56,120 nt of DNA. Source: a candidate division CSSED10-310 bacterium. GTDB lineage: Bacteria; CSSED10-310. Each line of letters begins with the position of its first letter. The first letter of the stretch is position 1. Below are positions 24,498 through 32,986 of this stretch, piece after piece. The stretch lies in contig JAFGMN010000256.1 in NCBI GenBank assembly GCA_016927515.1, forward strand, positions 1 through 56,120, written 5' to 3'. The notes below the pieces were generated by a model, which had not been told where the DNA came from, ran no database searches, and was given only the letters and a program-made list of their open reading frames with translations. Position numbers and translations under genes: made by a program.

Positions 24498-26297
24498 GTG
24501 GATAGTTGGCGCGTTCTTCTCCTTCTGATTTTTTTGCTTCCGGCCATCATAATTCTATCGGAGCATCCCGAAACCCGGGTTCCCGGGTTTTTTGCGGATG
24601 AAGCGGTCTATTACGGGATGACTCAAAGTCTTGCCGATTCGGGTGACCTTCGATGGACACGGCACGATCTTGAATCGATCTGTACCCGTTTTCCCGCCGG
24701 ACCGATCGGGATCATCCTGAAGCAAGGAGATGACGGTCAAATTGTGTATGCAAAACCTGTCATCTATCCTCTTGTCGCCGCTCCGTTTTTCCTTCTCTTC
24801 GGTCCATCAGGCATTCTTCTGCTGAATATGCTGGCCATGGCCGGCATGATTCGATGGATCGCGATTGTCTGGGGCAGAACACCTTTTACGTTGATTATTG
24901 CCGCCGCCGCCATCGTCTTCTCAGCCTTCTTTCCCTATACACTCTGGTATCATCCCGAAGTCTTTACGGCTTTTCTGCTGACAGGCTTCGCCTATTACTG
25001 GATACGATCCGTCCGGGAATCAAACCAGCGGCTCCATATACCCATGGCTCTGACCCTCGCCCTGGCAACGGCCATCAAGCCTCCTCTGATCATCATCGGC
25101 ATTCCCGCAGCAATCAGCTTGATCACACGAAAACGGATGCGTCCGATCCTGGTTTGCCTGCTCGTCATCGCCGCTGCCGGCCTCCTGACGATGCTACTGA
25201 CCGGCGATATCAACCCCTATAGCGGAAATCGAAAAATATTCACCCATTCGTTTCCTCTCGACTCCCCCACCGCCGCCTTCGCATCCGGCGATTCCTGGTC
25301 CACCCGGGACGCCGGTTTTCATTTCGCATGGAACGTTTTCGGGTATAATTTGATGTATTTCTTTATCGGTCGATTCACCGGTCTGGTCTGGTATTTTCTG
25401 CCCGGCTTGCTCGCCGCCGCCCTTGCCCTTGCACATACCGGCAACCCGACTGGACGGCGCATTCTGACCTGTACGGGTATCCTCGCCCTGCTCCAGATCA
25501 TCCTGATTCCATCCAACTATCACGGCGGCGGCGGCGCGTTGGGTAACCGCTATTTCATCAACCTTTATCCGCTGCTGCTGATCAGCCTGCCCCGTCTCCC
25601 CAGCCGCCGGGTCATTTTCCCCGTTCTCATCACCGCAGCCGTTTTCTCCGGTTCCTTCCTCATCACCCCCTGGCTCAGCTCCTATCAACCCGGTCACTTC
25701 GCAAAAACCGGCATCTACCGGTTCCTTCCGGTGGAATGGACACTGACCGGCGCTTTTCCCCTCTTCGAGCCGACGCATGTGCGGGTCCACCTGCCAGGTA
25801 TCCCCGGTACCATCACCTTTTTGGATCGGCAAACCCGTGGCAAAGAAAATGACGGCTTCAGCATTCTGGCGGGCCCGCCTGCCCAAAGCATCATCGAACT
25901 CGACGAGCCGGTCGATACCCTCACACTTCACGCCATCACACAGGGTGTACCCATTTACGGCCGCATTCGCTCCTCAGCCGGGGTCATCCCCATCGATCTG
26001 CCGGCTCATTCCCAGCGCTCCGTGACGGTTCCCCTGGGTACAGGACATCATCGCATTGACATCTACGGTATCGACCGGTGGATCCATTCCCTCGATTTCT
26101 CATTCACAGCAGGCGATCCCTCCTGGGTATGCGGTCAGCCCATGTATCAACCGGAAATCCGGTTCATCTCCACCCCCGCAACCACGATCCCAGACGACTC
26201 ACCGGATTCCCAGCGGCCACCCGAACGAAAACCACAGCGGAAAATACCGCTTCAAGTGTATAATAAGTCAGACCGTTTATCCGGGGAGGAACCATGA
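24498..26297 (+). CDS. Polytopic GT-C-like membrane glycosyltransferase
   Basis: About 599 residues with roughly ten hydrophobic helices and a soluble C-terminal domain of about 170 residues. The loop after TM1 carries PGFFADEAVYYG, an acidic pair typical of GT-C (ArnT/PMT-type) enzymes that use lipid-linked sugars. The start is GTG 24498, 4 bases after the alr stop, with AAGGA upstream; the frame extends back into alr, which I reject. Related in kind, not closely in sequence, to the protein at 5685. Donor and acceptor unknown. It overlaps the next gene by 4 bases. Confidence 0.72.
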   Translation: MDSWRVLLLLIFLLPAIIILSEHPETRVPGFFADEAVYYGMTQSLADSGDLRWTRHDLESICTRFPAGPIGIILKQGDDGQIVYAKPVIYPLVAAPFFLLFGPSGILLLNMLAMAGMIRWIAIVWGRTPFTLIIAAAAIVFSAFFPYTLWYHPEVFTAFLLTGFAYYWIRSVRESNQRLHIPMALTLALATAIKPPLIIIGIPAAISLITRKRMRPILVCLLVIAAAGLLTMLLTGDINPYSGNRKIFTHSFPLDSPTAAFASGDSWSTRDAGFHFAWNVFGYNLMYFFIGRFTGLVWYFLPGLLAAALALAHTGNPTGRRILTCTGILALLQIILIPSNYHGGGGALGNRYFINLYPLLLISLPRLPSRRVIFPVLITAAVFSGSFLITPWLSSYQPGHFAKTGIYRFLPVEWTLTGAFPLFEPTHVRVHLPGIPGTITFLDRQTRGKENDGFSILAGPPAQSIIELDEPVDTLTLHAITQGVPIYGRIRSSAGVIPIDLPAHSQRSVTVPLGTGHHRIDIYGIDRWIHSLDFSFTAGDPSWVCGQPMYQPEIRFISTPATTIPDDSPDSQRPPERKPQRKIPLQVYNKSDRLSGEEP

Positions 26298-26620
26298 CGC
26301 AATCACCTTTCCGCCCAGACGCTGTTCATTATAAGGTCGTGGAGCTATCCATGGTAACCGACGAAACCATTGAACATGCCGTGAACATGTGGACCGGCAG
26401 CGGATGGATCTTTGACCAGATTCAATTCGTCGTTCGGGATGCATCCCGGAGACCATCGATGGCATTCCTGTTTTTTTTGAGACCGGTCCAGCAGGGAGAC
26501 GAGCCGACATTCGAACAGCTTCGGTCGCAGAAAGAGGATGATGCTATTGATGATGATGATGATGATGACGACAACGGGCTGATCATGAGCCCGGATGAAG
26601 GAGATATTGTATGGAACTGA
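26294..26620 (+). CDS. DUF4177-like small protein with poly-Asp tract
   Basis: A 108-residue protein. The start HYKVVELSMVTDETIEHAVN and later GSGWIFDQIQFV fit the DUF4177 pattern (YKVV...LN..G..GW). The C-terminal part is strongly acidic with eight Asp in a row encoded partly by (GAT)6. GGGAGG precedes the ATG, which overlaps the upstream gene. Its stop overlaps the nifS start by 10 bases, so it is co-translated with nifS. Function unknown. Confidence 0.7.
   Translation: MTQSPFRPDAVHYKVVELSMVTDETIEHAVNMWTGSGWIFDQIQFVVRDASRRPSMAFLFFLRPVQQGDEPTFEQLRSQKEDDAIDDDDDDDDNGLIMSPDEGDIVWN
26549..26572 (+). repeat. In-frame GAT/GAC trinucleotide tract
   Basis: Six GAT units and two GAC units encode eight Asp residues in the DUF4177-like protein. 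Unit gain or loss would change tract length without a frameshift. Confidence 0.9.
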
Positions 26621-27783
26621 TTTATCTCGATCACAATGCGACGACACCATTGCATCCGGAGGTTAAGCGAACGATTGTCGACAGCCTGGACATTTTCGGA
26701 AATGCCTCAAGTCTGCATCCGTTCGGGATCGACGCGCGGAGACGCGTAGAACAGGCTCGGAAACGGGTGTTGTCAATATTGAATGCCACAGAGGGTCAGG
26801 TTATTTTCACGAGCAGCGGGTCGGAAGCGAATAATCTCGCGTTAAAAGGGCTCATTTGTCGTGGAGAAAAATGCAGACATACAGTCTGTAATGTTCAGCA
26901 GTTTCATTACATCACGTCGCAAATCGAGCATCCCAGTGTGCATCAGACCTTTTATTGTTTGAGCCACATGGGGGCCGATGTCACGTACCTGCCCGTGGAT
27001 GGATTCGGTCGGGTAAATCCCGACGATGTCCGCCGAGCACTGAAACCCAATACCGTTCTGATCTCGATTATGATGGGTAACAATGAAGTGGGTACACTGC
27101 AACCTATCCGTGAAATCGGCACGATTGCCCGGGAATCCGATGTCGCTTTTCATGTCGATGCCGTGCAGGCCGTAGGGAAACTTCCCATCGATGTCGATGC
27201 AATGCATATCGATCTGCTATCTCTCAGCGGGCATAAACTCAATGCTCCAAAAGGTATCGGAGCACTGTACGCACGGAATTCGATGGCCCTCTGCCCGTTA
27301 ATCCACGGCGGGCATCAGGAATTGAACCTGCGGGCCGGCACGGAAAACACACTGGGTATTTTCGCCCTCGATAAAGCACTCGCTATCGCTCTGATCGATG
27401 GCGAAACCGAAGCCGCCGAATCGAGAAAACTGCGCGATCTAATGCATAATAAACTGACGGAATCATTGACCGGTGTCCATCTGAACGGTCACCCCACACA
27501 ACGGCTTCCCGGTACCCTGAACCTGAGCTTCGACCGGATCGATGGCGCCGCCATTCTGGAAATGCTGGCCATGCAGGGCATCGCCGTCTCATCCGGATCC
27601 GCCTGCTCCAGCGGCGAAGAATCACCCTCGCATGTGCTCATGGCAATGGGTCTCCCACCGGAAAAAGCCCGATCCGCCATCCGCATCTCATTCGGTCTGG
27701 GCAACACGGAAGACCAGGTTCAAGCCGCCGCCGCCATTTTGATCCGGACCGTGGAAAAACTCCGCACCCTCTCACCCTTGTAA
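26611..27783 (+). CDS. nifS: Cysteine desulfurase (NifS/IscS family)
   Basis: A 390-residue PLP enzyme that takes sulfur from cysteine for Fe-S clusters and other thio-cofactors. YLDHNATTPLHPEV opens the protein; the PLP lysine is Lys209 (SLSGHKLNAPKG) and the persulfide cysteine is Cys332 (SSGSACSSGEE). The active-site loop is of the long, class I (NifS/IscS) type. No scaffold gene (iscU/nifU) follows; instead it lies directly before lplA and two radical SAM genes, so it may feed sulfur to lipoyl synthesis there. That link is inference from position. Confidence 0.93.
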   Translation: MELIYLDHNATTPLHPEVKRTIVDSLDIFGNASSLHPFGIDARRRVEQARKRVLSILNATEGQVIFTSSGSEANNLALKGLICRGEKCRHTVCNVQQFHYITSQIEHPSVHQTFYCLSHMGADVTYLPVDGFGRVNPDDVRRALKPNTVLISIMMGNNEVGTLQPIREIGTIARESDVAFHVDAVQAVGKLPIDVDAMHIDLLSLSGHKLNAPKGIGALYARNSMALCPLIHGGHQELNLRAGTENTLGIFALDKALAIALIDGETEAAESRKLRDLMHNKLTESLTGVHLNGHPTQRLPGTLNLSFDRIDGAAILEMLAMQGIAVSSGSACSSGEESPSHVLMAMGLPPEKARSAIRISFGLGNTEDQVQAAAAILIRTVEKLRTLSPL

Positions 27784-27786
27784 CCG

Positions 27787-28869
27787 ATGATGATGAAAAA
27801 GTGGCGCTTACTCAACACTGGATATCGAACTGGAGCCGACAACATGGCTCTAGACCATGCCATCCTGACCGCCCGGGATCGGGATGAATGCCCCGACACC
27901 CTGCGGTTCATGTTCTTCGAGGCAGATACCGTGCTCGTTGGATTCCATCAATGCGTCGAACTCGAAGTCGATATTGACTACTGTCGGCAGCATCGGATCG
28001 AAATCGGTCGGCGATTAACCGGTGGCGGCGCAATTTTGATGCAGCCAAGCCACATTGGATTCGAGATCGTATGCGATGCCGGGTGGTTCGATACAGGGCT
28101 CAATCGAAAAAACCGCTATCGCCTCATCTCAGACCCTATCGTCAACGCTCTGCGTCACGTGGGATTCAACGCCGCCTATCGCCCATTAAACGATATCGAA
28201 ATCAACGGAAAGAAAGTATCGGGGACCGGTGGCGTCGATGGGAAACGATCCCTTCTGTTTCATGGTTCGATTCTCGTCGATATGGATATCGAAACCATGC
28301 TCGGGTGCTTGAAGATACCAATCCAGAAAATTAGTGATAAAGCGCTGGCTTCGATTATGGACCGTATCACGACACTCCGCCGCGAGCGCCAAGGCGCCGT
28401 CGACACGGAGTTATTGATCGAGAGGATCATCCGGGAATTCGAGTGCCGTTTGGGTGTAGAAATTCGGGAGAACGCCTTGACGGAGTGGGAATATCAGCTT
28501 TTTTCACAGCGTCGGGCGTATTATGCATCTTCAGAATGGATTGACACCGTGCAGATGCCGCCCGGAACACGTCCGGTTCTCCACGGGATTCATAAAGCAC
28601 CCGGCGGCATGGTACGAAGCGTTTTGGTGGTAGATCAGCGAAGTCGGCACATTCAGAGTGCATTGATCACCGGAGATTTTTTTGCCGCTGATCCCCGTGT
28701 GCTACTGGACATGGAGGCCCGCCTGAAAGGCGTCTCCATCGATCCCGGAAAAATACGCTGGTTAATCCACCAGGCTTTTACCGGCTACGAACAAACGATT
28801 CCCGAGGTGACAGCCGATGACTTCGTCCAGTCGGTTTTAAATGCTCTGCAGGACCAGGGTACCGGATGA
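27787..28869 (+). CDS. lplA: Lipoate-protein ligase A family
   Basis: A 360-residue LplA-type ligase that attaches lipoate or octanoate to the lipoyl domains of 2-oxoacid dehydrogenases or GcvH. The adenylate-binding motif RRLTGGGAI spans about 75-83, and a lysine in NGKKVSGTGG matches the catalytic region. A C-terminal accessory domain is present (from about residue 255), so it resembles the bipartite sLpl(AB)-like ligases. The start lies 4 bases after nifS; several ATGs cluster at 27787-27795. Its stop overlaps the next gene (ATGA). The LipS context suggests it supplies octanoylated or lipoylated protein to the synthase pair. Confidence 0.9.
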   Translation: MMMKKWRLLNTGYRTGADNMALDHAILTARDRDECPDTLRFMFFEADTVLVGFHQCVELEVDIDYCRQHRIEIGRRLTGGGAILMQPSHIGFEIVCDAGWFDTGLNRKNRYRLISDPIVNALRHVGFNAAYRPLNDIEINGKKVSGTGGVDGKRSLLFHGSILVDMDIETMLGCLKIPIQKISDKALASIMDRITTLRRERQGAVDTELLIERIIREFECRLGVEIRENALTEWEYQLFSQRRAYYASSEWIDTVQMPPGTRPVLHGIHKAPGGMVRSVLVVDQRSRHIQSALITGDFFAADPRVLLDMEARLKGVSIDPGKIRWLIHQAFTGYEQTIPEVTADDFVQSVLNALQDQGTG

Positions 28870-29795
28870 TTGAATCCCGAACCGTTCATACGTATCACCC
28901 GGGAATGTTTCGAATCGATGGTATTCGTGGAAAATATCCAGCGCTTTCTCTGACGGGTACAGTGTGCGAACTCAACTGCCGGCATTGCCGGGGTCGACTT
29001 CTTAAGGGTATGATGATGGCCGATACACCGGACCTGCTGCGGGAAAGACTGATACGCGCTCATCTCGCCGGTTTTCCGGGGGCATTGATATCCGGCGGCG
29101 CGGATATCCGGGGTTCTCTGCCTTGGACTCGATTCCTCCCCGTCATCGAGTCCATTGCTAATACCACCAACCTGATGCTCAGTGTGCATCTCGGCCTGGC
29201 TGATCGGAACACTGTCGAAGCACTGGCTCGGAGTGGTGTGCGGTTATTTCTGTTCGATTTCGTCACTCGGCCCGATACGTTCCGCACCGTTTTCGGTCTT
29301 TCCGACGGGTATACCCGAATGCAGTCCATGATTGATGCGCTCATTGATTTGCATGTCTGGACCGCGCCCCATATCATTCTCGGGTTCACAGGGGATGATA
29401 TTTCCACAGAAATCGAAAATATGGACCGATTAGTGCCTCTTTTAAAAACGAGCATTGTCGTCATTCAGTTCATGCCACTGAGGAACACACCCATGGCCGG
29501 AGATCCGACAGCATCCCGTGATACTGTTATCCGATACATTACGGATCTTCGAAAACGATTTCCGCAGACCGAAATCGCCCTGGGTTGTGCTCGCCGACGA
29601 CCCGATGCCACACTGGAAATTCAGGCGATTCGCGCAGGCATTGACCGATTAGCGCTCCCCGATCCCATCACACGCGCATTTTTGGATACGGAAGCGATAC
29701 CGACGATCCATCATCCGGTTTGCTGCGCCATACATCATGCCGATCCGATGATGCAGAAAGGACCGACCGATGGCCACCATGCCATACTACCCTGA
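28866..29795 (+). CDS. lipS1: Radical SAM protein, LipS1-like lipoyl synthase subunit
   Basis: A 309-residue radical SAM enzyme. The cluster ligands are Cys34, Cys38 and Cys41 in TVCELNCRHCRG, following HPGMFRIDGIRGKYPALSLTG. Further SAM-domain signs are ALISGGAD and IILGFTGDD. From memory of the family, this N-terminal pattern (PGMF...GKYPA.S.TG..C...C.HC) fits LipS1, one of two radical SAM proteins that together make lipoate in some archaea and bacteria. The direct neighbours, a lipoate ligase and a second radical SAM gene of LipS2 type, support the call. Biochemical function is inferred, not shown. Confidence 0.75.
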   Translation: MIESRTVHTYHPGMFRIDGIRGKYPALSLTGTVCELNCRHCRGRLLKGMMMADTPDLLRERLIRAHLAGFPGALISGGADIRGSLPWTRFLPVIESIANTTNLMLSVHLGLADRNTVEALARSGVRLFLFDFVTRPDTFRTVFGLSDGYTRMQSMIDALIDLHVWTAPHIILGFTGDDISTEIENMDRLVPLLKTSIVVIQFMPLRNTPMAGDPTASRDTVIRYITDLRKRFPQTEIALGCARRRPDATLEIQAIRAGIDRLALPDPITRAFLDTEAIPTIHHPVCCAIHHADPMMQKGPTDGHHAILP

Positions 29796-30834
29796 AACCA
29801 TACGTACATCCACTGCAGCCGCGTTGACGCTGGGACTGAAACGCGGCCGTTTCTACCGAAATGCCCGTCTCGGATGTATCAATGTGCTTTTGACCTATCC
29901 GGACGGATGCCGGGCCAATTGCGCCTATTGCGGTCTGGCTCGCCAGAGGTCCGGAAGAGATGCTTCGAAAAGCTTTATCCGCGTGGACTGGCCAGTGGTT
30001 CGGACCGATGTCTTGATCGATGCCATGAACGGAAAAATCGACAGATTGAGGCGTATATGCATCAGCATGATTACCCATGACCGGGCTGCGGACGATACGC
30101 TCGCGTTAACCCGTATTCTGAAGGAATCCGTGAATTTGCCGATCTCCCTCCTGATCACCCCGACCCAGGTTGATCGGCACATGCTTGCGCTGTTCCACGA
30201 AGCCGGTGCCGACCGAATCGGAATTGCCGTGGATGCAGCTACCCCCGAGATTTTTGATCGGTATCGGGGCGGCATGGTACACGGTCCGCACCGATGGGAT
30301 CGTTACTGGGAGTGTTTTGATGATGCCGTCACTGAATTCGGTCGAGGGTTTGTCGGATCCCATCTCATTGTCGGTCTCGGTGAAACGGAAAAGGATATGG
30401 TTTCAGCTTTCTGGAAAACCTGCCAGGCCGGCGGCGTAACACACCTGTTCTCCTTTTATCCGGAACCCGGGTCGTTTCTTCACCATCAGCCACCTCCCCC
30501 TCTGGCAAGCTATCGCCGGATGCAACTGGCTCGGTATCTGATCGATACCGGCGTTGTAACCAATACGGACTGTGTGTTTGATTCATCCGGAACACTGCGT
30601 GCATTCAGCAAACCAGGTCTCAATCTGGACCGGTTGATCGAATCCGGACGTCCATTCGAAACCAGTGGTTGCCCCGGTAACGATGGGGAAGTGGCATGTA
30701 ATCGGCCGTTCGCCAACAGCGAACCTGGGCCAGATGTCCGCAATCTGCCCTATCGAGCCACCAACGATGATATTGACCGAATCCGGATGTCTCTCGGCGC
30801 TGATTTCCTGACAAACCGTCATTCGGTCCGATGA
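29770..30834 (+). CDS. lipS2: Radical SAM protein, LipS2-like lipoyl synthase subunit
   Basis: A 354-residue radical SAM enzyme related to biotin synthase. GLKRGRFYRNARLGC leads to the cluster ligands Cys47, Cys51 and Cys54 in DGCRANCAYCGLAR. Other marks are SHLIVGLGETE and a C-terminal SGCPGNDGEVACNRPFANS block with two more Cys that could bind an auxiliary Fe-S cluster. This pattern fits LipS2. It overlaps lipS1 by 26 bases, with AAAGGA before its ATG. Its stop abuts the stop of the convergent greA within a single TGATCA palindrome. Together with lipS1 and lplA it should insert sulfur at C6 and C8 of an octanoyl chain, by analogy. Confidence 0.75.
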   Translation: MATMPYYPETIRTSTAAALTLGLKRGRFYRNARLGCINVLLTYPDGCRANCAYCGLARQRSGRDASKSFIRVDWPVVRTDVLIDAMNGKIDRLRRICISMITHDRAADDTLALTRILKESVNLPISLLITPTQVDRHMLALFHEAGADRIGIAVDAATPEIFDRYRGGMVHGPHRWDRYWECFDDAVTEFGRGFVGSHLIVGLGETEKDMVSAFWKTCQAGGVTHLFSFYPEPGSFLHHQPPPPLASYRRMQLARYLIDTGVVTNTDCVFDSSGTLRAFSKPGLNLDRLIESGRPFETSGCPGNDGEVACNRPFANSEPGPDVRNLPYRATNDDIDRIRMSLGADFLTNRHSVR

Positions 30835-31326
30835 TCAGGTGTTCTTGTTGAGTTCCGAGAAGGGAATGACCTCTACTATTTCCCACTCATAGACGCCTTT
30901 GGGCAGACGCACTTGAACCTCGTCACCCTCGTGCCGGCCGAACAATGATCGCGCAATCGGTGATCCCACTGTAACCAGGATATCCCCCGGTTGTTTGTAG
31001 GGCGGGTCTTCACCGTCAAGAACAATAATATATGTACGGGTCTCTTCCAGATCCAGGTCCGCAATAGTCACTCGACTTCCATACGCGATGCGATCTGTCG
31101 GCAAATCGTCCAAATTGATCGTCTGTATCTGATTCAGCAGCTTTTCCAACTGCGCAATTCGGGATTCCACGAATAACTGCCGTTCCTTCGTCATCTCATA
31201 CTCGGCATTTTCACTCAGATCTCCCAGTGAAATAGCATATTCAAGCTGCTTGGGTATTTCCACGGTCAATTCAAACATATATTTCTTCATCTGGGTTTTG
31301 ACTTGGTCGATAAGAGGGTGTTTCAT
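30835..31326 (-). CDS. greA: Transcription elongation factor GreA/GreB family
   Basis: A 163-residue factor that stimulates RNA cleavage in backtracked RNA polymerase. The N-terminal coiled coil ends with the acidic tip DLSENAEYEM; the C-terminal FKBP-like domain has GSPIARSLFGRHEGDEV and the ending YEWEIVEV. AAGGAGA precedes ATG 31326; the ATG at 31347 is upstream of it and less likely. It lies 27 bases after fbp on the same strand. Confidence 0.93.
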   Translation of the reverse strand: MKHPLIDQVKTQMKKYMFELTVEIPKQLEYAISLGDLSENAEYEMTKERQLFVESRIAQLEKLLNQIQTINLDDLPTDRIAYGSRVTIADLDLEETRTYIIVLDGEDPPYKQPGDILVTVGSPIARSLFGRHEGDEVQVRLPKGVYEWEIVEVIPFSELNKNT

Positions 31327-31353
31327 AGCTGTCTCCTTGTTCGTCACATGCAG

Positions 31354-32376
31354 TTATGCGCATTCAGCATGGGTTTGATTCTGCCGGAAGAAACGCATCG
31401 CAAAATCCACCTCGTCCGCGGATCCGATAATGAGCGGTGTGCGCTGATGGAGTTCCGTCGGAACGATTTTCATGATGTCCTGATCTCCATTGGTTGCTTT
31501 GCCCCCTGCCTGTTCGGCAATGAACGCAAGGGGAGCCGCTTCGTAGAGATAGCGCAGTTTGCCATGAGAGTTCTGCTTGTCGGCCGGATACAAAAAAATA
31601 CCACCTTTCAGCATATTACGATGAAAATCTGCAACCAGAGAGCCGATGTATCGCAATCCCATGCCGCGTCCACCCGACTCGCGTGATCGTTTGGCACAGG
31701 CGAGATAATCCCGGACTTCCTCCTTCCAACGATGGGAATACGCCTCGTTGATACTGTAGTAGTTACCGGAACGTGGAATCCGTATATGAGAATGGGAAAG
31801 CAGGAATTCCCCGATCGATGGTTCCAGAGTAAACCCGAAAACACCCTGTCCCGACGTATACACAAGCATCGTGGACGATCCATACAACACGTACCCAGCC
31901 GCGACTTGTTTATAGCCGGGTTGCACACAGTCGGTCACATCGCCCCGGGGAGCGTATGACACCTTTCTCAGAATCGAAAAAATCGTACCGATACTGACAT
32001 TGACATCAATATTGCTCGACCCATCCAGGGGATCCATATTCAGTGCATAATTACCCACAGGATACTCATCGGGTATACGGACCATTCCCTCGGATTCCTC
32101 GCTGGACAGTGCACACAGCAATCCCAGATGATTCAACGAGCGCACCATGATGTTATGGGCGAGAATATCCAGTTTCTGCACATCCTCTCCCTGAACATTG
32201 GTCTGACCGGCCCGGCCCAAAATACCCGCCAGCCCTGCCCGGTTCACCTCCCGGGACACAATCTTGGCAGCAAATGCTACCTCCGTGAGCAGCTTCGTAA
32301 AATCACCGCGGGCTTCCGGATAGCGTCGTTGCTGATCCAGGAAATGCCGTTCCAGAGACATGATCGTTTTATCCAT
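31354..32376 (-). CDS. fbp: Fructose-1,6-bisphosphatase class I
   Basis: A 340-residue gluconeogenic enzyme removing the C1 phosphate of fructose-1,6-bisphosphate. The metal site is MDPLDGSSNIDVNVSIGTIF (about 118-137), and GGIFLYP, MKIVPTEL and the C-terminal TPLIIGS are also typical. GGAGGAGAGGG sits before ATG 32376. It is downstream of a lipoprotein gene (29 bases) and upstream of greA. Confidence 0.95.
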   Translation of the reverse strand: MDKTIMSLERHFLDQQRRYPEARGDFTKLLTEVAFAAKIVSREVNRAGLAGILGRAGQTNVQGEDVQKLDILAHNIMVRSLNHLGLLCALSSEESEGMVRIPDEYPVGNYALNMDPLDGSSNIDVNVSIGTIFSILRKVSYAPRGDVTDCVQPGYKQVAAGYVLYGSSTMLVYTSGQGVFGFTLEPSIGEFLLSHSHIRIPRSGNYYSINEAYSHRWKEEVRDYLACAKRSRESGGRGMGLRYIGSLVADFHRNMLKGGIFLYPADKQNSHGKLRYLYEAAPLAFIAEQAGGKATNGDQDIMKIVPTELHQRTPLIIGSADEVDFAMRFFRQNQTHAECA

Positions 32377-32405
32377 CCCTCTCCTCCAGCACTGACTCAC
32401 ATCAA

Positions 32406-32819
32406 TCAGGGTTCAGGTGTCGGCGTCGGTGTCTCGGGAGCCGGTGTTGGCGTAGGATCACATTCTCCACACTCCCCAGCGTCTCCGATGGTCCATTCGA
32501 ACAGCGACCCGTCGGCTAAATTGGGAGTATAAATAGAATCGCATGAAAATTGCTCATCATACCAAGGATAGGCCTCCAACAGATGAACTCCGCGACCATA
32601 GCCTTCCACTTCAAACGACTCGCCGGGATCCAGCGATGTCTCGCTGTCTCCGTCAATAAAGAAATCCACCAGACACGTGGACTGATTAACCACACTGATC
32701 GTCACATCATTCGACCAGTCGCCTTCTTCATCCTCATAGAGATCACATCCCGTCGCGACCAGCAACACCCCAATCATCAGCATAATCCAACCCGTGAAGA
32801 TATGTTTTCTGATAACCAC
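32406..32819 (-). CDS. Small lipoprotein with Pro/Thr-rich tail
   Basis: A 137-residue protein of unknown function. The signal peptide ends in LVATGC, so Cys25 is the probable lipid site. A small beta-rich domain follows with four further Cys residues, and the end is an extended TPTPAPETPTPTP tail. The tail resembles linkers of other surface proteins in this window, so it may expose or tether the protein. It is divergent from the secreted propeller gene at 32987. Confidence 0.75.
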   Translation of the reverse strand: MVIRKHIFTGWIMLMIGVLLVATGCDLYEDEEGDWSNDVTISVVNQSTCLVDFFIDGDSETSLDPGESFEVEGYGRGVHLLEAYPWYDEQFSCDSIYTPNLADGSLFEWTIGDAGECGECDPTPTPAPETPTPTPEP

Positions 32820-32986
32820 GCATCGCCCTCCATCCTGTTATCAAAATGATAATGTATCTTATTCTGATATTCGTGTCGATCTTTTACCGATCGATTCCTA
32901 CCCAGTTATTTTCGACGCACATTTTCGACGCTGAAACCTCTGTGATCTGGAATCGTCCAACATTCAGGATGTTTGGAGTAAAAGCG

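Noticed and set aside
25194-25931. 245-residue open frame on the minus strand
   Set aside because: Antisense to the GT-C membrane protein gene; Gly/Glu/Arg-rich composition is what antisense of hydrophobic codons gives.
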